DNA from: Laetiporus sulphureus 93-53
Lineage: Eukaryota > Basidiomycota > Agaricomycetes > Polyporales > Laetiporaceae
Reading direction: 5' to 3'
NCBI RefSeq assembly: GCF_001632365.1
Contig: NW_024468513.1
Span: 1,041,609 to 1,105,608 of the forward strand
Length of the DNA stretch: 64,000 bases
The translations under genes were made by a program, and so were the position numbers. Position 1 is the first letter of the stretch. Each line of letters begins with the position of its first letter. The notes under the pieces are model-generated. The model saw only the letters and a program-made list of their open reading frames with translations, searched no databases and had not been told where the DNA came from. Shown here piece after piece: positions 56,882-64,000 of the stretch.

Positions 56882-57577
56882 CACCAGGGGCATGAGCCCA
56901 TGATTCCACTGGGAACATTTTAGACACATTGTGATGTCAATCACAATGTAATTATAATGTTACTGATGTAAACATCATGAAATTATTTGAATTGTTTCGA
57001 GTGCCATCATTGTTGAATAATTGTGATATTATTCAGAAAGACACTATAATGCGACAAGAATTGTGCTCCCGCCAGCATTCACACGACACATTGGCATCAT
57101 TTTGAATGCACCTTAAGCGTACATTATAAATGTGATCAAGGTGAAGTTACAATGAGTGCCAAATGCTTTCCATCATGTGCCAGCTGGAATCATCTTGAAC
57201 GCATTGGGGAAGTCCTAATATGGTTAGTGTATTACTATATATGATAATGCAATTTATACGATCACAATGAACCCAGTGGGAGCATCTTGACAACATCATG
57301 GCCCCTTATGGATATCATTTAGAATCTTCTCTCAAGAAGCATTTAGGAAGTTATCACAATATTGCTTGAATGCTGTCAGCTGCAACATTGGGGTCTCATT
57401 CTTGCATCTTTATGAATGCTATCAAAATTATGCCACAATGTTGATGCTTAAAACATTTTAAAACATGCAAAATGATTTTAAAATGTATGCACTGAAAAAC
57501 ATGGCATAATTATTTGGACTATTATTACAATGTGCCCAGAATGTTTCATGCGGAATCATGGGCTCATGCCCCCGGTG
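56882..57577. mobile_element. 696-bp element with 26-bp terminal inverted repeats (MITE-like)
   Basis: 56882-56907 and 57552-57577 are reverse complements with one mismatch in 26 (core GGGGCATGAGCCCATGATTC). The interior is AT-rich, non-coding, and full of short ACATTxT/AATGT words in both orientations (for example at 56950-56990 and 57430-57540), suggesting further secondary structure. No certain target duplication was seen. Confidence 0.8.
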
Positions 57578-58221
57578 ATTATGCAATGTGCGACAAGGCC
57601 TGTGACAAATGTCACGTTATGTAATAATATGTCACAGATTTCGTCACGTCATGTCAGAGTCAAAAAAAGATTTGTTCGCGAAGACAGCAAGCTACATACT
57701 CTCGCATAACAATGTTATAAAGTGTACCATGTATACTGTGTATCACTACGTGCTTTGTGCCATCCAAACCTATGATTTGTCTTTCAGAGTCTTACTTGTG
57801 AGTATAAGGGTCTACAATGTCAGCATATTCAATACTATAACACTTATTGGGTAAGGGAAATCCATTCAATTCATACCGATATGTCGCGTCTTTACCCACC
57901 CGACATGCAAAAATCGGGATCCCCGACGCCCATCAGGTCTCCAAATATGCTAAGTTGCGACAAGGTTAGAGGTCCTAGAAGGGCCTCGGAGGTCCGAAAT
58001 ATGACAAGAAAATGTGAAGTTCAGTCCCAGCGTGAGAAACAAGCACTGGGACGAACGCTTGCTTACTAAGCAAGTGGGAGAAGAAGAGACGCGCTCACCT
58101 GACATGTGCGCACTATGTCTCTTCCTCATCGCCACAACACTCGCTACCACGCTGTGTAGCAGTTTTCTTCTACTCTAGTCCTTATAGCTCAATTTCTACA
58201 TATCCAACTTACACGGCCATC
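57578..58221. other. Region upstream of the DIRS-like element's gag
   Basis: About 640 bases without a gene. It should contain the 5' end of the DIRS-like element, but I could not define its left terminal repeat. A 20-base region with repeated TGTCAC words lies at 57595-57650. Confidence 0.35.
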
Positions 58222-59688
58222 ATGCCTAAAGGATCTCTACCTCTCGGTATTTCTGGGAAGTCCACTCAAGACATGATGAGAGAACTCGACGAGCTAGCCC
58301 ACCGTGGCGAAGCTTCGCGTAACTCCTGGCAAGATGCCCCAGCAGTGGCCATCAAGCGTGAGAACGAAGAGCGCACCGTGCGTAACACGGCTAGGTTAGA
58401 CCGGCGTGATGGCGGCGACAAGGCCATCTTGGACGATGAGTTATTCATTGATCTCGACGGAAACAAAATTCCCGCTGATGATGAGGAGACTGGGGAGACT
58501 CTTAAGAACCCTGCAGACGTACTAGCCGATGTGACCCCTCTTGCGATGGCTATACGCGGCATGTCTCCATCCTCGAAGGCGGCATTTATGAAGGCCTTCC
58601 AGGTGCTCATGGACACGCATATACCTGGTAAAGAGGTGCATATAGGCCCTAAGGAGGCACATACAGGCCCTAAAGAGGCGCATACCGCTGTCAAGGAGGT
58701 CGTCGATGCCTCTGAACAAGCAGGTACACCTGAAAAAAAGCTTTTTACGGTGGCGTGTCTGTGCTCCTCCAACCTGTTCAAGGACCAAGGTTTCGAGATT
58801 CCTCCGGCTGTCCTCAAGCTCGCGTCAGCGCAGATCCATATCCCTTTGATGCTGGTTACTTCAGACGCTATTCGGAGAATGCACTTGGATCTGACTTCTC
58901 TCCAGATGAGGAAGTTGACTACGAATTCTGGCTCGCGCATGGATATCATCGACCTCACCAGATGGCCCGAGGAAGAGTCCCTTCCTGTAGGGTTATTCAC
59001 AGAGGCTTGGAAGAACATGCTGAAAGTCTACCGGAAGCTTGTGGACAAGGAGATCGTTGAGCTATTCCAGACTCATTATGATTACATCACATCTCTGCCG
59101 CACTTTTACAGGGATTACAAGGCTATCTTTCAGTTTGACTGTGAGGTGCGTCGAACGTGGATGAACGAGCCTTCAACCTTCTCTCCCGAGGATGCGAAGT
59201 ACCAAAACCGCCTGGAGAAGATCCAGGTGGAGATGATGTGGGAGGGCTACAGCGCAGAGCCTTATGGCACGCACGACTCCTCTAACAGGTTCCGCCCATA
59301 CCCTCACAGCAAGGACCACACTCATAACGGAGGTGGCCATGCACTCGAGCGCTCCAAGCCCTTTCGCGAGGGCAAACAACTCGCATCCTCAGAGTCACTT
59401 TGCCTCATATATGTGAGAACCGGACACCGCGCTTCAGCATGCTCACAAACAACTATCCGAGATGGCCGCCCAGTCATCAGCATCTTCATCAACAAGCAGT
59501 TGCTCATCGATGCCAGTCACCAGGAACTATGTATCATATGGAACCTCGCCAGTCACCAGGAACTATGTATCATATGGAACCTCACCGGCACCTGCTCCTG
59601 TCACTGCCCAAAAGGTACCCCTCATCGCTGCTCATTCTGTGATTCTCAAGAGCATCACGCCGGCTCATCAACCTGTTTGCATCTGTAA
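58222..59688 (+). CDS. DIRS-like element Gag protein
   Basis: 488 residues from MPKGSLPLGISGKS. The central region (KLFTVACLCSSNLFKDQGFE; FLTEAW-like LFTEAWKNMLKVYRKLVD; HFYRDYKAIFQFDCEVRRTW) resembles the gag of Agaricomycete tyrosine-recombinase elements. A Cys/His cluster near residues 390-410 reads CLIYVRTGHRASAC, where the expected second Cys appears as Tyr. A C-terminal cluster reads CSCHCPKGTPHRCSFC. A 36-base tandem duplication at 59515-59586 doubles the residues SHQELCIIWNLA. A short GPKEAHT unit is repeated near residues 146-155. The downstream reverse-transcriptase frame overlaps this one in a different frame. Confidence 0.72.
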   Translation: MPKGSLPLGISGKSTQDMMRELDELAHRGEASRNSWQDAPAVAIKRENEERTVRNTARLDRRDGGDKAILDDELFIDLDGNKIPADDEETGETLKNPADVLADVTPLAMAIRGMSPSSKAAFMKAFQVLMDTHIPGKEVHIGPKEAHTGPKEAHTAVKEVVDASEQAGTPEKKLFTVACLCSSNLFKDQGFEIPPAVLKLASAQIHIPLMLVTSDAIRRMHLDLTSLQMRKLTTNSGSRMDIIDLTRWPEEESLPVGLFTEAWKNMLKVYRKLVDKEIVELFQTHYDYITSLPHFYRDYKAIFQFDCEVRRTWMNEPSTFSPEDAKYQNRLEKIQVEMMWEGYSAEPYGTHDSSNRFRPYPHSKDHTHNGGGHALERSKPFREGKQLASSESLCLIYVRTGHRASACSQTTIRDGRPVISIFINKQLLIDASHQELCIIWNLASHQELCIIWNLTGTCSCHCPKGTPHRCSFCDSQEHHAGSSTCLHL

Positions 59689-61254
59689 TCACATTGTGAT
59701 GCCATACGACGCCGACGCCTTCGAGGCTATCCTGCAGCGCCATAGTCTTCTTGATCGATACCCGTTCCTACTGCATAAGATCCGCTACAGTTTTTCCATT
59801 GACGATTTTGCTCCTCTACTCCACTCCTTCACACCAGATAATCATAACTCTGCACTGCAACATCCTCTTGTCATCGAAGCATACATCCAGGAAGAGCTGG
59901 ATGCCGGTCGTTTCTCTGGCCCCTTTTGGCAATCTGAGGTTGAGGACCAACTCAGGTCCTACTTTCGTTCTTCACTACTCACCATTGTCGAGAAGGCCGG
60001 ATCTCCGGGAAAGTTTCGCGTCATGCGTAACCTATTCTATAAGGACGAGACCGGCATATCAGTCAATGACCAAATCGATTCTAATGAGTTTCAGACTAGC
60101 TGGGCTATGGCTGCCCAGGTCGCAGAAATAGTAAGTGTTTCCTATTTTTCTTCGTTCATTTTTCAGTGCAGCCAATGCGCCGCATCCACACTCATACCCA
60201 TCCTATTCATTTCATTTACATGTTATCCCCACGTCGTTATCCGTGGTGGCATTCCGCTCACTCATTCTTCAGGGAATCTTCGTGCACCCATTTTGGAGAG
60301 CACCTATGCGTCGTTTGCTTGCTCGCTCTACTGTCGTCGTGGCACGTATGCACTCATATCTGCCAAGGGCATATTCTGGCTTGCACGTCATTAAACGGGC
60401 TTTGCCCGTGCTTCTCATTACCGTCACACATGTCACACATGCGCTGTCTGTTTAGCCTGTGCTAACGTCGACAATCATGTCTCATAGGTCACCACCACAC
60501 CCGACGGCGCCCAGGCTGCGACCCTGGACATAAAAGCGACGTTTCGTGCATCTCCTGTGTGGCTGCCTCACAAGCATTTCACCATCGTGAAACACAACGA
60601 TACATTTTACATTGATCATTGTTTGCCGTTTGGCATATCCTCTGCCACTGGTGTGCAGGGCGAGCCCGCCGACGCTATCATAGACATCCTCACTTGTGAA
60701 GGTGTTAAGCCCACTGGGAAGTGGGTCGACGATTTCTTTTCATTTCAGTTTCCATCCAGTGGTGGCTGGGTCAATGGGGTTCTGGTGCTCTACTCCTACC
60801 CATATGATTTGAAAACTGTTTTGTGCATCACCACCCCTCTCGGTGTCCTGTGGCATACCGGGGAGAAGCTTTACGATTATGGGTTTATCTGTGTTTATTT
60901 CAGTTTCTTGTGGAATTTGCCTGAGCATTCAGTTTCTCTTCCTGAAGTGAAGCATGTCAGGTATCTAACAAAACTACAGGCCTTCATCACAGGTGCCGAA
61001 TGCGGCCGCGTCACCGTGCACGAATCCATGAGTATCAATGGCACACTGTCGCACATCACCTTCGTTTTTCCGCATGGTCGGGCCTATCTGCCAAACCCAT
61101 GCGCTTTCATATCATCCTTCCCTAACTGCTTCGCTACATGGTACCCCCTCCGCACTCCGTCATGTCAGACATGCGTTGGTGGCTATCCATGCTGGCGTCG
61201 CCATCACCACCTCAGTCACTGCGCCCTCGAGGTGAGCCTCAAGATCTGGGTATC
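59620..61254 (+). pseudogene. DIRS-like element reverse transcriptase
   Basis: The N-terminal part (59620-60130) includes MPYDADAFEAILQRHSLLDR and SPGKFRVMRNLFYKDETG. After an intron-like 357 bases (60131-60487, GTAAGT to ATAG) the catalytic part follows: AATLDIKATFRASPVWLPHK, FYIDHCLPFGISSATGVQGE, the active site KWVDDFFSFQ, and FLWNLPEHSVSLPEVKHVRY. Past FISSFPNCFATWYP the frame slips by one near 61165; in the other frame the sequence goes on as RWWLSMLASPSPPQSLRPRG then EPQDLGI, which is where the solo LTR enters. Retroelement polymerase, now disabled by the slip and the insertion. Confidence 0.78.
60131..60487 (+). other. Intron-like segment within the reverse transcriptase
   Basis: Begins GTAAGT and ends CATAG. 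Protein similarity stops at AAQVAEI and resumes with VTTTPDGAQAATLDIK directly after it, in frame. At 357 bases it is much longer than the 45-65-base host introns here. Confidence 0.6.
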
Positions 61255-61564
61255 TATTGTCCGAGGGTGAAAATTTATGAGGGCTGTAGACACATAGGAA
61301 AGTGAGTGACTCAGCCTCGATGTATAATGCGAGTGCTATATAAATACCTGTAGACACATAGGAAAGCGAGTGACTACAGTATATCAGTAAAGACTAAGTA
61401 AAGGAGTCCAGTAGGTACTCACCTCAGCCTCGATGTATAATGCGAGTGCTGAGGTAGCAGGAAAAGATTGAGCACGCTTGTGGCTACGTGATTATATAAG
61501 CGAATACGCGCGAAATGTCTAAGTCCGTGTCCCACTGGACATAAAGTCCGTATGACTTCCAACA
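61255..61564 (-). mobile_element. Solo LTR of a Ty1/Copia element
   Basis: 310 bases that are the reverse complement (diverged) of the LTR at 62943-63253, starting TGTTGGAAGTC on the minus strand. It is flanked by the 5-bp direct repeat GTATC (61250-61254 and 61565-61569). Removing the LTR and one repeat joins ..GAT CTG GGT ATC to TGG GTC GAC.. in frame. Confidence 0.93.
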
Positions 61565-61569
61565 GTATC

Positions 61570-62004
61570 TGGGTCGACACGTCTACTGACTGGGGTGTTG
61601 GCCTCATCATGGGCTCGAGCTGGGCAGCCTGGCGCTGGATCCCTGGTTGGAAGAGAGACGGGCGTGACATTGGGTGGGCCGAAATGATCGCGCTCGAGTT
61701 TGCAGTCCGCGTGGTCGACAGCCTCGGCTACCAGGATGCAGCTATCCTTGTTCGGGGTGACAACACCAGCGTTATTGATGCATACAAACGCGGCTGTGAT
61801 CATAATCGGCATACCAATGAGTCTATCCGTCGTGTGGACATCATCGCTATGGCCTCAAATCTCATTTTTCTGCCCTCGTATGTCAATACCAAAGACAACT
61901 TGGCTGACCCGGTCTCTCGCGGTGTACCGGATGCCAAGTTATCTTGCCTTCTGAAACTGTTCGAGCTCCCAGTAGAGCTTCAGCCATTCTTGACCCATGT
62001 CTAG
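61570..62004 (+). CDS. DIRS-like element RNase H domain (separated fragment)
   Basis: Open from the LTR to TAG at 62004. Motifs: WVDTSTDWGVGLIMGSSWAA (first catalytic Asp), WAEMIALEFAVRVV (catalytic Glu), VRGDNTSVIDAYKRG (second Asp) and NTKDNLADPVSRG (last Asp). It was originally continuous with the reverse transcriptase upstream. The ATG at 61552 used by the open frame now lies inside the inserted LTR. Confidence 0.8.
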   Translation, partial: WVDTSTDWGVGLIMGSSWAAWRWIPGWKRDGRDIGWAEMIALEFAVRVVDSLGYQDAAILVRGDNTSVIDAYKRGCDHNRHTNESIRRVDIIAMASNLIFLPSYVNTKDNLADPVSRGVPDAKLSCLLKLFELPVELQPFLTHV

Positions 62005-62185
62005 TACAACTTCGTGCCCAGCGCCTGCATGTGCAGGTGCGACGATGTGAGGTGAGGATTCGTCTGGTGAACTAGCCACTCAGCGGGCTGATCCTCAACC
62101 ATGTACCTCGACATCACAAATTTCGAAACAGGCTCAGAAGCCCAAACCTGGATGTTCCATCGCTCTGTCACCACTCCGTCCCGAT

Positions 62186-62942
62186 GTGCCTGCTGCCCAA
62201 CGTCTCGTCCTATGGTGCACTCCATACAATATCAAGCAACAATCTCGATTCGCATCGTCTCTGTCATCCAAGCATTTATTCACACTTTTTAGCTGCTTGC
62301 TGTCTTCTGTTGAACGAAAAATGCGCTCCAACTATGGTGCTGGATTACTACGCTTTAATCAATTCTGCGACTCTCTGCATATACCCGAATCGACTCGCAT
62401 GCCCGTTTCAGACTACCTTCTTGCAGCCCTCCTTGCTGAATGGCAAAGCCGCACTGTGCGCTATACCGTCGACACCTGGTTGGCAGATCTCCATTTCTGG
62501 CACACGATACATGGTGCACCTTGGCTCGGAGGTGACATGGTAAAGACTGCATGTAAAGCCATCAGTAAAGCTGTACCAGCAATTTCTCATCGTCCCAAGC
62601 GGCCTCCTGTCACGCTCGAACACATGCATGCCTTGCGCAATGGTCTGGACCTTTCTAACACTTTCGATGTGGCAGTGTACGCATGCGCATGCATGGCTTT
62701 CTGGAGCGTTTGTCATCTTGGTGAGGTTGTTGTGCCCAGTGCCACTTCATTCGATCCTGAGCAACACATGTCTCGGGAACGGCAGCTCTTAATTCACCCT
62801 CTGCCTGGTGGCTCCCATTACGCAACCCTGCATATACTTTAGACGAAAACTACCCATTCGGACGGCGCAAATATCGTCATTTCCAACATCGCAGACCCAA
62901 CCAACCTGCTCATTGCTCTTCGCCATCACCTTTCCGCAAACG
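62186..62942 (+). pseudogene. DIRS-like element tyrosine recombinase, truncated
   Basis: The N-terminal core-binding part reads GLLRFNQFCDSLHIPESTRM, DTWLADLHFWHTIHGAPW, RPPVTLEHMHALRNGLDL and FWSVCHLGEVVVPS; the last matches the region around the first catalytic Arg, here His-Leu-Gly-Glu. TAG at 62840-62842 interrupts the frame where related elements have Trp (..TAG ACG AAA ACT ACC, then HSDGANIVI). Similarity continues in the same frame to 62942, where the Copia LTR begins; the catalytic His, Arg and Tyr should lie beyond that insertion. It would catalyse strand exchange for integration. Confidence 0.75.
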
Positions 62943-63253
62943 TGTTGGAAGTCCTACGGACTTGTATGTTCAGTAGGACGCGGACTTAGTAGTTTCAGCG
63001 CGCGTTCGCTTACATAATCACGTAGCTATGTCGCGCCTGAGCGCTTTTGTCACCTCAGCACTCGCTTTATTCATTCGAGGCTGAGGTGAGCACTATGGAC
63101 TCTATATCTATGTTTTTTACTCACATATTGTAGTCACTCTTTACTTCCGTGTCCTACAGGTATTTTATACAGCACTCACTTTATTCATTCGAGGCTGAGT
63201 CACTCTTTACTTCCGTGTCCTACAGCCCTCATAAATTTTCACCTCAGACAATA
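62943..63253 (+). repeat. 5' LTR of the Copia element
   Basis: Starts TGTTGGAAGTC, as Ty1-like LTRs do, and ends ..GACAATA just before the primer-binding site. It matches the solo LTR at 61255-61564 along its whole length. Internally two modules are duplicated: TTTATTCATTCGAGGCTGAG (near 63067 and 63181) and CACTCTTTACTTCCGTGTCC (near 63136 and 63202). Confidence 0.9.
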
Positions 63254-63266
63254 GGTTATGAGCCCC
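63254..63266 (+). promoter_or_regulatory. Copia primer-binding site for half initiator tRNA-Met
   Basis: GGTTATGAGCCCC, immediately after the LTR, is the exact reverse complement of GGGGCTCATAACC, the anticodon arm of the initiator tRNA at 18767-18779. Copia-type elements are known to prime from an internal (half) initiator tRNA. Confidence 0.88.
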
Positions 63267-63335
63267 ACGGCTACACACTAACCTGTCCACTCATTAAAGC
63301 TTCCACTGTGCTCACATTCCTTCCCCCTCTGACGG

Positions 63336-64000
63336 ATGACAACACCGCCATCTACCCCAGCGCCAACACTAGCACCAGCTCGTCCTCCAGCACCACCTGC
63401 TCCACAGCCCTCTACTCCCATGTCTACATCCACAAAACAACCCTCCGGCTCAAACCGTCTCTTTGACATTCCATCCCTTGAGAATGAAGGCGGCAACTAC
63501 CAGCAATGGAAGTTCCGTGTTGAGACGGTCCTACGCATCAGGAAGCTCTGGGACATTACTCAGGGCCAGGAAACCCGACCTGCGGATTCCGAACCTGCCA
63601 AGCAAGCCGAATGGGATGACCGTGACCAAGACGCAAAAGCGCAGATCACCCTCACGCTCAAAGACACGCCTCTGAGTGGTGTGATGTTCGAAAAGACGGC
63701 GAAATCCACTTGGGACAAACTCGCCGCTCAGTACGAGGGAAAGGGAAAGCAGACGATAGCTCACCTTATCAGTGAGCTGTTCCGTAGTGTGCTCTCTGAC
63801 GAGACAGGCATGGAGTCGCAGCTCGATGCCATGGTACAAAAGGCCAACGTTCTGGCCAATCTGGGACAGTCACTTGATGACTCACTGATCGCGGTCGCCA
63901 TGGTTATCTCACTCCCCCCCTCATATTCAGTCCTTCGCACTATTCTGATGTCATCCAGCGACAAGCTCACGACGGAGATCGTTACGAATCAAGTTCTCAC
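63336..64000 (+). CDS. Copia Gag-Pol polyprotein, N-terminal (gag) part
   Basis: Open from ATG at 63336 to the window end (221 codons). A Pro/Ala-rich head is followed by the Copia gag fold: RLFDIPSLENEGGNYQQWKF, DQDAKAQITLTLKDTPLSGV, TWDKLAAQYEGKGKQTIAHL and LGQSLDDSLIAVAMVISLPP. This is the UBN2/gag-polypeptide type of LTR-Copia elements, which forms the virus-like particle. No stop or frameshift is seen, so the element may be recent. Protease, integrase and reverse transcriptase would lie beyond the window. Confidence 0.88.
   Translation, partial: MTTPPSTPAPTLAPARPPAPPAPQPSTPMSTSTKQPSGSNRLFDIPSLENEGGNYQQWKFRVETVLRIRKLWDITQGQETRPADSEPAKQAEWDDRDQDAKAQITLTLKDTPLSGVMFEKTAKSTWDKLAAQYEGKGKQTIAHLISELFRSVLSDETGMESQLDAMVQKANVLANLGQSLDDSLIAVAMVISLPPSYSVLRTILMSSSDKLTTEIVTNQVL

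Larger units (their letters stand above)
58222..62942 (+). mobile_element. Decayed DIRS-like (tyrosine recombinase) retroelement
   Basis: In order on the plus strand: gag with Cys/His clusters, reverse transcriptase, RNase H and the N-terminal part of a tyrosine recombinase. That order and the recombinase define DIRS-like elements, as opposed to LTR elements with DDE integrase. Interrupted by a solo LTR at 61255-61564 and cut on the right by a Copia element at 62943. Several disabling changes are listed under its genes. Its left boundary is unknown. Confidence 0.82.
62943..64000 (+). mobile_element. Ty1/Copia LTR retrotransposon, 5' part
   Basis: 5' LTR (62943-63253), primer-binding site (63254-63266) and the beginning of gag-pol (from 63336), running off the window. 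It inserted into the tyrosine recombinase of the DIRS-like element; the five bases before the LTR are AAACG. Confidence 0.88.

Noticed and set aside
61255..63253. A transposon with 310-bp terminal inverted repeats carrying RNase H and recombinase
   Set aside because: The left repeat has its own 5-bp target duplication inside the DIRS frame, and the right repeat is followed by a Copia primer site and gag, so these are two separate LTRs.

Overview
The window looks like nuclear DNA of a basidiomycete fungus, most likely an Agaricomycete. Genes are interrupted by many introns of about 45-65 bases with GT..AG ends, several genes carry tiny exons, and the gene set (Tom1-type HECT ligase, Sub1, Atg5, Gcn5, Sem1, formate dehydrogenase, EXS-domain Erd1-like protein) is eukaryotic. 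The transposons (a Tad-like LINE, a DIRS-like tyrosine-recombinase retroelement, Ty1/Copia) are typical of such genomes. The species cannot be named from the sequence. Exon boundaries were chosen by hand so that GT/GC..AG introns keep the frame and the conserved protein motifs; most should be right to within a few bases.

Layout. 1-27 kb is a conserved, gene-dense part: the 3' end of an ABC1/aarF-type kinase, SUB1 (minus), a 3673-residue TOM1-type HECT ubiquitin ligase, a seven-helix membrane protein, a quinone-oxidoreductase-like MDR enzyme, initiator tRNA-Met, ATG5 (minus), a second multi-pass membrane protein, a gene-poor 2.8 kb, and a seven-helix receptor with a long cytoplasmic tail. 27-34 kb holds tRNA-Ser(CGA), a decayed orphan gene beside an assembly gap, GCN5 and a small unknown gene.

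34-51 kb is a segmental duplication. Copy A (about 34.4-38.6 kb) carries a broken O-methyltransferase and a broken formate dehydrogenase, with the SEM1/DSS1 gene lying inside the broken dehydrogenase. Copy B (about 46.5-50.9 kb) carries what appear to be intact versions of both. Between them lie two inverted-repeat elements, a short-chain dehydrogenase scrap, a truncated LINE with a 10-bp target duplication, and a full-length LINE with a 12-bp target duplication that split the left edge of copy B.

51-64 kb holds the Erd1-like EXS gene, an apparently intact homologue of the 28-kb orphan gene, a 696-bp inverted-repeat element, and a nest of retroelements. A decayed DIRS-like element is interrupted by a solo LTR (5-bp target duplication) and then by a Ty1/Copia element of the same LTR family that runs off the window. 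The Copia primer-binding site is complementary to the anticodon arm of the initiator tRNA encoded at 18.7 kb.

The host genes look like independent housekeeping loci, not a cluster or pathway. Ubiquitin and proteasome functions (TOM1, SEM1), transcription (SUB1, GCN5), autophagy (ATG5), secretory-pathway upkeep (ERD1-like) and formate oxidation (FDH) are all represented. I found no CRISPR array, prokaryotic operon or clearly new enzymatic system. The most informative material is the transposon nesting and the duplication-and-decay pair.
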